From CAMLHP01 sp035759745 (lineage in GTDB: Bacteria; Gemmatimonadota; Gemmatimonadetes; Gemmatimonadales; GWC2-71-9), in NCBI GenBank assembly GCA_035759745.1, contig DASTUF010000093.1:1-48521 (forward strand): 48,521 nt of DNA. The letters run 5' to 3'. The notes beneath the pieces are model-generated. The model had not been told where the DNA came from. It worked only from the letters and a program-made list of their open reading frames with translations, and searched no databases. Shown piece after piece: positions 17,791 through 26,938 of the stretch. The position numbers were made by a program, and so were the translations under genes. Each line of letters starts with the position of its first letter. Position 1 is the first letter of the stretch.

Positions 17791-17807
17791 GCGGTGGAGA
17801 CGAAGCC

Positions 17808-18959
17808 ATGGGAATGAAAGCGAGGCCTGTGCGCGCCACGGGTGCGCACAGGCGCCGCCGAGTTCGCTACGCGGTGGCGGGACTGGGGTACATCGCCCAG
17901 GGCGCGGTCCTCCCGGCCTTTCAGCACGCCAGCGAGAATTCGGAACTGGTGGCGCTGATCTCGGATGATCCCGAGAAGTTGCGGATGCTGGGCCGGAAGT
18001 ACCGCGTCAGGCATCAATTCAGCTATGACGATTTCGAAGCCGGTCTTCGCAGTGCTGAAGTGGACGCGGTCTACATCGCGCTACCCAACCATCTCCATCG
18101 CGAATACACGGTGCGGGCAGCGGCGGCCGGGGTGCACGTGCTGTGCGAGAAACCGATGGCGGTGACCGAGGCCGACTGCGAGGAGATGATCCGGGCCTGC
18201 GACCAGGCGGGCGTGAAGCTGATGATCGCGTACCGGCTGCACTTCGACGAGGCCAACCTGCGCGCGGTCGAGCTGCTGGCTTCGGGACGGCTGGGTGAGC
18301 CGAGGCTGGTCAACGCCGTGTTCACCATGCAGGTCAAGGAAGGCGACATCCGGCTCAATCCCCGCGAGCTCGGCGGCGGAACACTGTATGACATCGGCGT
18401 CTACTGCATCAACGCGGCGCGGTACCTGTTCCGGGACGAGCCGGTCGAGGTGATGGCGCGGTTGGCGGACAACGGCGAGCGCCGGTTCAGCGAGCCGGGA
18501 GTCGAGGAGATGACCAGCGCGGTGCTGCGATTTCCGGGCGACCGTCTCGCCAGCTTCACGACCAGCTTCGGTGCGGCGGATGTATCGCGGCTGCAGGTGG
18601 TGGGGACGCTGGGCGACCTGGTGATGGACCCGGCATTCGAGTACGCCAAGCCGCTGAGCCACCGGATTACCATCGGGGCAAGGTCCACGACCCGGCGCTT
18701 TCCCAAGCGGGACCAGTTCGCTCCCGAGCTGGTGCACTTCTCGGACTGCGTCATGTCGGGAGAGGATCCGGGTCCCAACGGCTGGGAAGGGCTCGCCGAT
18801 GTGCGGGTGATCCGGGCGCTCTATGCCTCGGCTGACAGCGGGCGTGTGGCGGCACTGGGGCCATTTGGCCGGAGCAGCCGTCCCGACCTGTCGCAGGAAA
18901 TGCGGAAGCCACCGGTGGAGAAGCCGGAGCTGGTCAAGGCGGAGTCGCCGTCGCCGTAG
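17808..18959 (+). CDS. Gfo/Idh/MocA family NAD(P)-dependent oxidoreductase
   Basis: About 383 aa. A Rossmann fold begins near residue 20 (YAVAGLGYIAQGAVLPAF), followed by the family's EKP signature with the catalytic-region lysine (VLCEKPMAVT) and the second-domain segment GGGTLYDIGVYCINAARYL. Family members oxidise or epimerise sugars or cyclitols; the closest general likeness is to glucose-fructose oxidoreductase-type enzymes, but the substrate cannot be read. The N-terminal 18 residues are basic and extra. An ATG at 17814 is an alternative start. The C-terminal tail (EKPELVKAESPSP) is low complexity, and its stop codon runs into a heptamer array. Confidence 0.88.
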   Translation: MGMKARPVRATGAHRRRRVRYAVAGLGYIAQGAVLPAFQHASENSELVALISDDPEKLRMLGRKYRVRHQFSYDDFEAGLRSAEVDAVYIALPNHLHREYTVRAAAAGVHVLCEKPMAVTEADCEEMIRACDQAGVKLMIAYRLHFDEANLRAVELLASGRLGEPRLVNAVFTMQVKEGDIRLNPRELGGGTLYDIGVYCINAARYLFRDEPVEVMARLADNGERRFSEPGVEEMTSAVLRFPGDRLASFTTSFGAADVSRLQVVGTLGDLVMDPAFEYAKPLSHRITIGARSTTRRFPKRDQFAPELVHFSDCVMSGEDPGPNGWEGLADVRVIRALYASADSGRVAALGPFGRSSRPDLSQEMRKPPVEKPELVKAESPSP

Positions 18960-18993
18960 GGGTCAGGGACCAGGGGTCAGGGGTCAGGGGTTG
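18959..18993. repeat. Period-7 tandem repeat, GGGGTCA type (5 units)
   Basis: GGGGTCA, GGGACCA, GGGGTCA, GGGGTCA, GGGGTTG. The first base is the last base of the oxidoreductase stop codon (TAG at 18957-18959), and the stop codon of the convergent small lipoprotein gene (minus strand, 18984-18986) lies in the fourth unit, so two convergent genes both end in this array. Confidence 0.85.
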
Positions 18994-19184
18994 GTGGGCG
19001 TGCCGCCCTTGCAGATGACCTCACCAGCAGTTGTGCGACCAGCGGAGGTGGTGTCGGTGTCGTGGCGGGGGACCTCGCATTCTGCCTTGGCGCGCACGGA
19101 TCGAGCCTGTCGGGTGACGAGCGAGCAGGCCGGCGCCGCTGCGACGGCGGCTGCGCAGAGGAGCAGGGCAGGCAACTTTCGCAT
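18984..19184 (-). CDS. Small exported protein, possible lipoprotein
   Basis: A 66-aa product: basic start (MRK), hydrophobic core (LPALLLCAAAVAAAPA) and a Cys at residue 20 in an Ala-Pro-Ala-Cys context, a weak lipobox. The mature part has two further Cys and a Thr-rich stretch. The last codons and the stop are made by the heptamer array it shares with the convergent oxidoreductase gene. No family is recognised. The signal-peptide reading supports a real gene; without it this would be a doubtful short frame. Confidence 0.6.
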   Translation of the reverse strand: MRKLPALLLCAAAVAAAPACSLVTRQARSVRAKAECEVPRHDTDTTSAGRTTAGEVICKGGTPTNP

Positions 19185-19249
19185 GGAAGCCTCGGGGGAA
19201 GTTGATTCCAAGGTACTGACGTGGCGGCACTCCGCAATTGCACGGTGAC

Positions 19250-19277
19250 AGGGCGTAGGGCGTAGGGCGTAGGGCGG
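19250..19277. repeat. Period-7 tandem repeat, AGGGCGT type (4 units)
   Basis: Three AGGGCGT units and AGGGCGG in the divergent gap between the small exported protein and the rhomboid gene, ending 39 nt before the rhomboid start codon. Unlike most arrays here it does not touch a stop codon. Confidence 0.85.
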
Positions 19278-19316
19278 CGGGCTGGCCGGGTGGGCAGGCC
19301 CGGCCCATCTTTCAGC

Positions 19317-20057
19317 ATGTTCCCCTATAAGGATGACAATCCGACGCTGGCGACGCCGGTCGCCACGCTGGCGCTGATCGCGGCCAACCTGCTGGTGTGG
19401 TTCGTGGTGCAGGGCATGGGGCAGGATCCGGCGATGAGTGCGTCCGTATGCCGCCTGGCGCTGATTCCAGGCGACCTGCTGGGACGCATTCCCGACGGCA
19501 CGGTCGTGCCGATCGGGCCGGGCGCGGCCTGCGTGATGTCGACCGAGTCGGTGTGGTACACCATGATCACCTCGATGTTCCTCCACGGCGGCTGGCTGCA
19601 TCTCATCGGCAACATGTGGTTCCTGTGGGTCTTCGGGAACAACGTCGAGGATTCGATGGGGCGCATCCGGTACATCGTCTTCTACCTGCTGTGCGGGCTG
19701 GCCGCGGCGGGGCTGCAGACCATGTTCGCGCCGTCGAGCGCCATCCCCATGCTCGGCGCCTCGGGTGCGATCGGCGGGGTGATGGGTGCGTATGTGCTGC
19801 TGTACCCCCGGGTGCGGGTTCACATGCTGGTGGTGCTGGTGGTGTTCGTGACCCGGATTCAGGTGCCCGCCTTCCTGATGCTGGGCTACTGGTTCCTGCT
19901 GCAGCTGGTGGGTGGCGCGGCCACGGCGGGCTCGGAGGAAGGTGGCGTGGCGTTCTGGGCCCATGTAGGCGGGTTCCTGGCGGGAGCACTGCTGGTCATG
20001 CTGTTCAAGGACCGCGAACTGGTGGCCCGGCACCGGGCGCTGGCGCAGACTATGTGA
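19317..20057 (+). CDS. Rhomboid-family intramembrane serine protease
   Basis: A 246-aa polytopic membrane protein. It shows the rhomboid HGGWLHLIGNMWFL segment with the conserved Asn, the catalytic serine in GASGAIGG (Ser about 149) and the catalytic histidine in AHVGGFLAG (His about 216), so the Ser-His dyad is intact. Six or so hydrophobic segments run from about residue 13 to 228. Rhomboids cleave membrane-anchored proteins within the bilayer; the substrate is unknown. A long insertion with Cys near residues 42-75, between the first and second spans, probably faces the periplasm. ATG at 19317 is chosen over an upstream one at 19290. deoC begins 16 nt after its stop. Confidence 0.93.
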   Translation: MFPYKDDNPTLATPVATLALIAANLLVWFVVQGMGQDPAMSASVCRLALIPGDLLGRIPDGTVVPIGPGAACVMSTESVWYTMITSMFLHGGWLHLIGNMWFLWVFGNNVEDSMGRIRYIVFYLLCGLAAAGLQTMFAPSSAIPMLGASGAIGGVMGAYVLLYPRVRVHMLVVLVVFVTRIQVPAFLMLGYWFLLQLVGGAATAGSEEGGVAFWAHVGGFLAGALLVMLFKDRELVARHRALAQTM

Positions 20058-20073
20058 TAGTGTTCACGTCACC

Positions 20074-21072
20074 ATGACCGAGATCGTACGCACGCCGAGA
20101 GTGCCGGACCCCCATGTCCCGGTGCATCCCCGCAATCCGGGGATGCCGCTGGAGCTGGACTGGGTGCGCGACGTGCGAGTCAACCGCAGCGCGGTCGAGC
20201 GGCGCGCGGCGACTATCGGCACGCGGCGCACGGTCAAGAAACAGTGGCAGGCGGCGTGGCTGCTGCGTGCGATCACGCTGATGGACCTGACCACGCTGTC
20301 GGGCGATGACACGCCAGGGCGGGTGCGGCGGCTGGCGGCCAAGGCGAGGCAGCCGGTGCGGCCGGAGCTGCTGGATGCGCTGGGCGCCTCGTCGCTGCCG
20401 ATTCACGTCGCAGCAGTGTGCGTGTACCACGCGATGGTGCCGACGGCGGTGGACGCGCTGGCAGGGAGCGGGATTCCGGTGGCGGCGGTGTCCACCGGCT
20501 TTCCAGCGGGACTCACGCCCTTCAAGCTGCGGGTGGCCGAGATCGAGGAGTCGGTAGCGGCGGGGGCGGAGGAGATCGACGTCGTCATCACCCGGGCGCA
20601 CGTGCTCACCGGCAACTGGCAGTCACTCTACGACGAAGTCGCCGCGTTTCGCGCGGCGTGCGGGGACGCGCACCTCAAGACCATCCTGGCGACCGGTGAA
20701 CTGGGCACGCTCCGCAACGTGGCGCGGGCGAGCCTGGTGTGCATGATGGCGGGCGCCGACTTCATCAAGACCTCCACCGGCAAGGAAGGCGTGAACGCGA
20801 CGCTGCCGGTGGGGCTGGTGATGGTGCGACAGATCCGGGACTACCTCGAGCACACGGGCCACGCCATCGGGTTCAAGCCGGCAGGCGGGATCCGGAGTGC
20901 CAAGGAGTCGCTCACCTGGATGAGCATGATGAAGGATGAGCTGGGCGATGCGTGGCTCCGGGCCGAGCTGTTCCGGTTTGGTGCCAGCAGCCTGCTGACC
21001 GACATCGAGCGGCAGCTGGATTACTTCGCAACCGGCCGGTATGCGGCGGGGTATCGCCAACCGATGGGCTGA
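20074..21072 (+). CDS. deoC: Deoxyribose-phosphate aldolase
   Basis: A 332-aa DERA enzyme that splits 2-deoxyribose 5-phosphate into glyceraldehyde 3-phosphate and acetaldehyde. The Schiff-base lysine is in ADFIKTSTGKEG (about Lys232), and the proton-relay lysine in GFKPAGGIRS (about Lys268). It is about 70-80 residues longer than the short bacterial enzymes because of an N-terminal extension (residues 1-70), as in the longer DERA group. The next gene encodes an aldehyde dehydrogenase that could oxidise the acetaldehyde, so the pair forms a deoxynucleoside catabolic unit. A heptamer array begins 2 nt past the stop codon. Confidence 0.94.
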   Translation: MTEIVRTPRVPDPHVPVHPRNPGMPLELDWVRDVRVNRSAVERRAATIGTRRTVKKQWQAAWLLRAITLMDLTTLSGDDTPGRVRRLAAKARQPVRPELLDALGASSLPIHVAAVCVYHAMVPTAVDALAGSGIPVAAVSTGFPAGLTPFKLRVAEIEESVAAGAEEIDVVITRAHVLTGNWQSLYDEVAAFRAACGDAHLKTILATGELGTLRNVARASLVCMMAGADFIKTSTGKEGVNATLPVGLVMVRQIRDYLEHTGHAIGFKPAGGIRSAKESLTWMSMMKDELGDAWLRAELFRFGASSLLTDIERQLDYFATGRYAAGYRQPMG

Positions 21073-21073
21073 A

Positions 21074-21101
21074 GTGGGGAGTGGGAAGTGGGAAGTGGGA
21101 A
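21074..21101. repeat. Period-7 tandem repeat, GTGGGAA type (4 units)
   Basis: GTGGGGA followed by three exact GTGGGAA units between deoC and the aldehyde dehydrogenase, starting 2 nt after the deoC stop codon. Confidence 0.9.
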
Positions 21102-21132
21102 TGGGATTGCCGCCTGGCCTGAAAGGAGCCGC

Positions 21133-23586
21133 ATGGCTTCCATAAGCGAAATCTTTGGCACCATGGAGTACGGGCCCGCGCCGGAGGCGGCGGCGCCGGC
21201 GCTGGAGTGGATCGCCGAACATGAGGGCAAGTTCGGCCACTTCATCAACGGCAAGTGGGCCAGGCCGTCGGGCGGCGAGGTGTTCACGACGGTCAACCCT
21301 GCGACGGGCAAGCCCCTCGCCACGGTGGCACAGGGGAGCGCGCGTGACGTCAGTGCCGCAGTGAAGGCGGCGCGTGCGGCGCAGCCTGGGTGGGAGAAGC
21401 TGGGTGGCCACGGGCGTGCGCGGCACCTCTACGCGCTGGCGCGGCAGGTGCAGAAGCACTCCCGGCTCTTCGCGGTGCTGGAATCGCTGGACAACGGCAA
21501 ACCGATCCGCGAGTCGCGCGACATAGACGTCCCGCTGGTGGCTCGGCATTTCTACCACCACGCCGGCTGGGCCCAGCTGATGGAGCAGGAGCTGCCGGGG
21601 ATGGTAGCGGTGGGCGTGGTGGGGCAGATCATCCCGTGGAACTTTCCGCTGATGATGCTCTCGTGGAAAATCGCGCCGGCGCTCGCGATGGGGAACACGG
21701 TGGTGCTCAAGCCCGCCGAGTTCACCCCGCTGACGGCGCTGCTGTTTGCGTCGGTCGCCGATGAGGCGGGGCTGCCGCCGGGCGTCATCAACATCGTGTC
21801 CGGAGACGGCCGCACCGGCGAGGCGCTGGTGGCGCATCCCGACGTGGACAAGATCGCGTTCACGGGATCGACCGACGTCGGGCGCAAGATCCGGGTGGCG
21901 ACCGCGGGCAGTGGCAAGAAGCTGTCGCTGGAGCTGGGCGGGAAGTCGCCGTTCATCGTGTTCGAGGACGCGGACCTCGACAGCGTGGTCGAGGGCGTGG
22001 TGGACGCGATCTGGTTCAATCAGGGCCAGGTGTGCTGCGCCGGATCGCGGATCCTGGTGCAGGAGGGGGTGTCGGCGCACCTGATCGAGCGGCTGCGCGC
22101 GCGGATGGAGACGCTTCGGGTGGGCGACCCGCTGGACAAGGCGGTGGACATCGGGGCGATCATCGCGTCGGTGCAGCTGGAGAAGATCACCGAGCTGGTG
22201 CGGCAGGGCCGGGACGAAGGCGCGTCGATGTGGCAGCCATCCTGGAGCTGTCCCACCGAGGGCTACTTCTATCCGCCGACGCTGTTCACCGACGTGGCGC
22301 CGTCGTCGGTGATCGCGCAGGAGGAGATTTTCGGGCCGGTGGTGGTGCTGATGACGTTTCGCACCCCGGAAGAGGCAGTCGAGCTGGCCAACAACACCCG
22401 CTACGGGCTGGCCGCAAGCGTGTGGACCGAGAGCGTCAACCTGGCGCTCGACATAGCGCCCAAGCTGGCGGCCGGCACTGTGTGGGTGAACTGCACCAAT
22501 GTGTTTGATGCGGCCGCGGGTTTCGGCGGATATCGCGAGAGCGGGTTCGGGCGCGAAGGCGGACGCGAGGGGCTGCGGGAGTACGTGACGGCGGCTCGGC
22601 GGCCCGGCGGCTCCGCGGTTGGGCGGCTGGACGGCAAGGCGGCTGGACGGCTCGGCGGCTCGGCGGCTCGGCGGCTCGGCGGCTCGACGGCTGGACGAGC
22701 TGACGCGATCGACCGGACTGCCAAGCTGTACATCGGCGGGAAGCAGGCGCGGCCCGATGGTGGCTACAGTCTGCCGGTGCACGACAAGTCGGGTGCCCTG
22801 GTGGGCGAGGTGGCACGCGGCAACCGCAAGGACATCCGCAACGCCGTCGAGGCGGCGCACAAGGCGGCGAGCTGGTCGAAGGCTACGGCCCACAACCGGG
22901 CGCAGGTGCTCTTCTACATCGCGGAGAACCTCGCCGCACGGGCGGACGAGTTTGCCGAGCGGTTGATGCTCGGCGCGGGCGGCACGCGTGCCGCCCCTGA
23001 TGCGGCTCGGCGGCTCGACGGCCTGGCATCTGCCAGGCTTGAGGTGGAGCAGAGCCTTTCCCGGCTTTACACCTGGGCGTCGTGGGCCGACAAGTACGAT
23101 GGCCAGGTGCACCACACGCCATACCGCAACGTGACGCTGGCGATGCCGGAGCCGATGGGAGTGATGGGGGTCGTGGCGCCGGACGAGGCGCCATTGCTGG
23201 GGTTCATCTCGGTGGTGATGCCGGCGGTGGCGATGGGCAACCGGGTGGTCGCGATCCCGTCGGGCACCTGGCCGCTGGCAGCGACCGACCTGTACCAGGT
23301 GCTGGAGACCTCGGACCTGCCGGGCGGCGTGATCAACATCGTGACCGGCGAGCGTGACGAGCTGGCGCAGGTGCTCGCGGCCCATGACGACGTGAGCAGC
23401 ATGTGGTACTTCGGGCCGGCGGAGGGTTCAGCCGAGGTGGAGCGACTCTCGGCCGGCAACATGAAGCGCACCTGGGTGAGCCATGGCCAGGGCCGGGACT
23501 GGACCGACGCGGAGCAGGGGGCCGGCACCGAGTTCCTGGAGCAGGCGACCCAGGTGAAGAATATCTGGATCCCCTACGGCGAGTGA
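21133..23586 (+). CDS. ALDH16-type double-domain aldehyde dehydrogenase
   Basis: About 817 aa with two ALDH-like halves. The first (about 25-485) is complete: IIPWNFPL cofactor motif, the general-base glutamate in SLELGGKSP, the catalytic Cys near 301 in QGQVCCAGSR, and EIFGPVV. The second half (about 530-817) keeps NAD-domain-like segments (GVMGVVAPDEAPLLG, GVINIVTGERDEL) but has no catalytic Cys motif and is shorter, which is the known ALDH16 plan. A 104-nt octamer array encodes the linker (about 487-521), and a second repeat-rich insert lies near 615-635. The start has a good AAGGAG site. With deoC it probably oxidises acetaldehyde. Confidence 0.9.
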   Translation: MASISEIFGTMEYGPAPEAAAPALEWIAEHEGKFGHFINGKWARPSGGEVFTTVNPATGKPLATVAQGSARDVSAAVKAARAAQPGWEKLGGHGRARHLYALARQVQKHSRLFAVLESLDNGKPIRESRDIDVPLVARHFYHHAGWAQLMEQELPGMVAVGVVGQIIPWNFPLMMLSWKIAPALAMGNTVVLKPAEFTPLTALLFASVADEAGLPPGVINIVSGDGRTGEALVAHPDVDKIAFTGSTDVGRKIRVATAGSGKKLSLELGGKSPFIVFEDADLDSVVEGVVDAIWFNQGQVCCAGSRILVQEGVSAHLIERLRARMETLRVGDPLDKAVDIGAIIASVQLEKITELVRQGRDEGASMWQPSWSCPTEGYFYPPTLFTDVAPSSVIAQEEIFGPVVVLMTFRTPEEAVELANNTRYGLAASVWTESVNLALDIAPKLAAGTVWVNCTNVFDAAAGFGGYRESGFGREGGREGLREYVTAARRPGGSAVGRLDGKAAGRLGGSAARRLGGSTAGRADAIDRTAKLYIGGKQARPDGGYSLPVHDKSGALVGEVARGNRKDIRNAVEAAHKAASWSKATAHNRAQVLFYIAENLAARADEFAERLMLGAGGTRAAPDAARRLDGLASARLEVEQSLSRLYTWASWADKYDGQVHHTPYRNVTLAMPEPMGVMGVVAPDEAPLLGFISVVMPAVAMGNRVVAIPSGTWPLAATDLYQVLETSDLPGGVINIVTGERDELAQVLAAHDDVSSMWYFGPAEGSAEVERLSAGNMKRTWVSHGQGRDWTDAEQGAGTEFLEQATQVKNIWIPYGE
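22593..22696. repeat. Long period-8 tandem repeat forming the linker of the ALDH16 gene (13 units)
   Basis: Thirteen octamers in register. Five are exact GGCTCGGC, four of them consecutive at 22649-22680; the others, such as GGCTGGAC, GGCTCGAC, GGCCCGGC and GGCAAGGC, differ by one to three bases. Here the sense strand carries the motif, so the protein reads Arg-Arg-Leu-Gly-Gly-Ser-Ala-Ala repeats, unlike the Arg/Ala/Glu/Pro repeats of the minus-strand genes. Confidence 0.93.
22977..23038. repeat. Hairpin, octamer array, hairpin insert in the second ALDH domain
   Basis: A 20-bp perfect palindrome (arms GGGCGGCACG and CGTGCCGCCC, 22977-22996), then about three octamers (CGGCTCGG, CGGCTCGA, CGGCCTGG; 23003-23026), then an 8-bp inverted repeat GCCTGGCA-TC-TGCCAGGC (23021-23038). 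It keeps the reading frame but adds residues not expected in this domain, so it reads like a small insertion. Confidence 0.7.
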
Positions 23587-23624
23587 GAAGTGAGAAGTGA
23601 GAAGTGAGAAGTGAGAAGTCAGAA
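23583..23624. repeat. Period-7 tandem repeat, GTGAGAA type (6 units)
   Basis: Five exact GTGAGAA units and GTCAGAA. The ALDH stop codon TGA (23584-23586) is inside the first unit, and the last unit merges into the ribosome site (AAGGAGA) of the next small gene. The array therefore fills the whole gap between two genes. Confidence 0.92.
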
Positions 23625-23635
23625 GGAGACGGTAC

Positions 23636-23788
23636 ATGATTGAGTACGCGATGCTCAGCGCGGAGAGCGCCCGGCAGATTGTCGGTGGGTGGATCAATTC
23701 CGTGGACGAGCGGACGGTGCTGCCGTTGCTTGGAGCGGGGCTGCTGGTGTGGCTGCTGACCAAGGCGTTCGGCGGGCGTAACCTGTAG
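23636..23788 (+). CDS. Small single-span membrane protein, unknown
   Basis: A 50-aa product (starts MIEYAMLSAESARQ) with one hydrophobic segment near residues 29-44 (LPLLGAGLLVWLLTKAF) and a short basic tail. It has a clear AGGAGA ribosome site 6 nt before the ATG. Its TAG stop directly abuts the phoU stop on the other strand (TAG then CTA). No family is recognised. Linkage to ALDH suggests co-transcription only; the ribosome site and amphipathic layout support a real gene. Confidence 0.6.
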   Translation: MIEYAMLSAESARQIVGGWINSVDERTVLPLLGAGLLVWLLTKAFGGRNL

Positions 23789-24490
23789 CTACGGCACTCC
23801 GGCCGCCCGCGGCTCACCACGGTCCTCGGCGTGGTGCTTGATGGACTTGCCTTCCACCAGGAACACGACGTCCTCCCCTATGTTGGTGGCGAGATCGGCC
23901 ACCCGCTCCAGATTGCGGCTCACCAGGAACAAGTCCATGCCGGCGCCGATGGTGTGCGGGTCCTCCATCATGTGGGTCAGGAGGATCCGGAAGACCGAGT
24001 CGTGCAGCGCATCGACCTTGTCGTCCCGGGCGCACACTTCGCGGGCACCGGCGGCGTCGCCCCGGATGAAAGCCTCGAGCGCATCGGACAGCATCTCGCG
24101 CGCGAGGCGGGCCATCTCGATGAGCTCGGGTTCGGGTGCGATGGGCCGGGCCTGGAGCAGCCGCTGGGTGCTCTGGGCGATGTTGACGGCGTGATCTCCG
24201 ACGCGCTCGAGATCGTTGGCGATCTTGAGGGCGGAGGTGACCATGCGCAGGTCGCGCGCCATGGGCTGCTGCAAGGCGAGCAGGTTGACACACTGCTCCT
24301 CGATCTCGATCTCCATGGCGTCGATGGCGCGATCGTTGGCTATCACGTCGGCGGCCTTGGACGCATCGCGCGAGAGCAACGCGTCGACCGCCAGCCCGAG
24401 GGCCGCTTCCGCCTCACCCGACATGGTGAGGAGCCGGACCTTGAGGTGGCTGAGCTCGTCGTGAAAATGCCGGTGTGCGTCGAAACTCAT
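23789..24490 (-). CDS. phoU: Phosphate-specific transport accessory protein PhoU
   Basis: A 233-aa PhoU protein with two homologous three-helix halves. The paired signatures are visible: DLRMVTSALKIANDLERVGDHA near residues 80-100 and the second-half equivalent DLFLVSRNLERVADLATNIGED. It links the Pst transporter to the PhoR kinase and keeps the Pho response off when phosphate is plentiful. It is the last gene of the operon and its ATG overlaps the preceding pstB stop (ATGA). Confidence 0.96.
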   Translation of the reverse strand: MSFDAHRHFHDELSHLKVRLLTMSGEAEAALGLAVDALLSRDASKAADVIANDRAIDAMEIEIEEQCVNLLALQQPMARDLRMVTSALKIANDLERVGDHAVNIAQSTQRLLQARPIAPEPELIEMARLAREMLSDALEAFIRGDAAGAREVCARDDKVDALHDSVFRILLTHMMEDPHTIGAGMDLFLVSRNLERVADLATNIGEDVVFLVEGKSIKHHAEDRGEPRAAGVP

Positions 24491-25313
24491 CCGAATCTCC
24501 CGGTAATGTACGCCTCGGTGCGACTCTCAGCCGGTGCGGTGAAGACCTGCTCGGTATCGCCGAACTCGATCAGGCGCCCCGCCTCCAGAAACGCGGTGTG
24601 GTCCGACACGCGGGCCGCCTGCTGCATGTTGTGGGTCACGATGACGATTGTATAAAAACGCTTGAGGTCATGGATCAGTTCCTCGAGCTTCTGGGTCGAA
24701 AGCGGATCCAGCGCCGAGGCGGGCTCGTCCATGAGCAGTACCTCGGGGTTGTTGGCGAGCGCGCGCGCGACACAGAGCCGCTGCTGCTGTCCGCCCGACA
24801 GCCCGGTGCCGGGCTCATCCAGCCGGTCCTTGACCTCGTCCCAGAGAGCGGCCTGGCGAAGGCAGCGCTCGACCAGGTCGGGCAGTTCACGATCCGGCAC
24901 CAGCGCGTTGAGCGCGGGGCCGTAGGCCACGTTGTCGAAGATCGACTTGGTGAACGGATTGGGCCGCTGGAACACCATGCCCACCTTGAGCCGCAGCGCC
25001 ACCAGGTCGATGCCGGGATGGAACACCGACTCTTCGTGCACCCGGATGTCGCCGCTGTAGCGGGCGCCGGGGATCAAATCGTTCAGGCGGTTGATGGAGC
25101 GGAGCACGGTGCTCTTGCCCGAACCCGACGGCCCGATGATGGCCGTGACCGCGCGGGGCGCGATGGCGAGGTCGAGGTCATGGATCACCGCGCGCTTGCC
25201 ATACGCGAACGAGAAGCCGCTCAGCACGATGGCGGGCGGCGCGCCGGCGCCACCCGCGTCGGGTGTGCGCAGATGCTCGCGATGGTGCAGCGCGGTGGCG
25301 AAGCTGATGCCGG

Positions 25314-25317
<4 letters not shown>
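24487..25317 (-). CDS. pstB: Phosphate ABC transporter ATP-binding protein PstB (second copy)
   Basis: A 276-aa ABC ATPase. Walker A is GPSGSGKST, the signature is LSGGQQQRL, Walker B runs VLLMDEPASALDP, and the switch histidine lies in IVTHNMQQAARVSDH, all as in PstB. It energises phosphate import through PstC and PstA. A second pstB immediately upstream differs in sequence, so the two might form a heterodimer or one could serve a related transporter. Its stop and start are coupled to both neighbours by ATGA overlaps. The extra N-terminal 25 residues are poorly conserved, so a start a little further in is possible. Confidence 0.93.
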
Positions 25318-26082
<765 letters not shown>

Positions 26083-26090
<8 letters not shown>

Positions 26091-26937
26091 TCGGCGCACG
26101 CCGGCCGAGGGCAACGCGAGCGCCGATGCTGAGCGCGAGGACGACGAGGATGAGGACGAGGGCGGCAGCCCAGGCAAAGCGATGCCATTCCTCGTATGGA
26201 CCTGAGGCATAGGTAAACACCGTAAGCGGGAGCGCCGCCATCGGCTCGTTGGGGTTGGTGACCATGTACTGGCTGCCCAGCGCCGTGAAGAGCAGGGGCG
26301 CGGTTTCGCCGGCGATGCGTGCCACCGCGAGGAGGCTGCCGGTTACGATGCCGGGCAGGGTGGTGCGCAGCACGATTGCGAGGCTGGTGCGCCAGCGGGG
26401 ATAGCCCAGCGCCAGCGCCGCTTCGCGCAGCGAGTTGGGCACCAGCCGGATCATCTCCTCGGTGGTGCGCAGCACCATGGGGATCATCAGCATCGCCAGC
26501 GCGGCGCTGCCGGCCAGTGCCGAGAAGTGCTTCTGGGTGGCCACGATCCAGGCCCACGCAAAGACACCCACCACGATCGACGGCGTGCCGTTGAGCACAT
26601 CGGCCATGAAGCGCGTGACCCACGTGATCCGGCTGCCGGGATACTCGGCGCAGTAGATGCCCGCAGCGATACCCACCGGCAGCCCGACCAGCGACGCGAT
26701 GCCCACGATGATCAGGGTACCGACGATGGCGTGCGCCACACCGCCGCCGGTTTCGCCCGCGGGGGCGGGCATGCTGGTGAAGAACTCGAGGTTGAGGCTG
26801 CTGGCGCCCTTGATGACCAGGTCGGCCAGGATCAGCACCAGCGGGAGCACCGCGACCACAACCGCAGCCGCCATCAGAGCCACCATCGCGTTGCTGCGAA
26901 TGCGGCGCCAGGCGCGACGGTCGCGGAGCAGGCCCAT
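26083..26937 (-). CDS. pstA: Phosphate ABC transporter permease PstA
   Basis: About 284 aa with around six membrane spans. The permease-ATPase coupling loop is visible (LVPNSLREAALALGYPRW) and so is the C-terminal GETAPLLFTALGSQYM block typical of PstA. It forms the membrane channel with PstC. The ATG at 26937 is one base after the pstC stop; an earlier in-frame start would lie inside pstC. The first 14 residues are charged and cytoplasmic. Confidence 0.95.
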
Positions 26938-26938
26938 C

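Noticed and set aside
20623..23385. Very long minus-strand open frame opposite deoC and ALDH
   Set aside because: Arg/His/Pro-rich composition and no motif, while the plus strand has complete enzyme active sites.
22593..23624. CRISPR array
   Set aside because: The repeats are directly joined 7- or 8-base units without spacers, and no cas gene is present.
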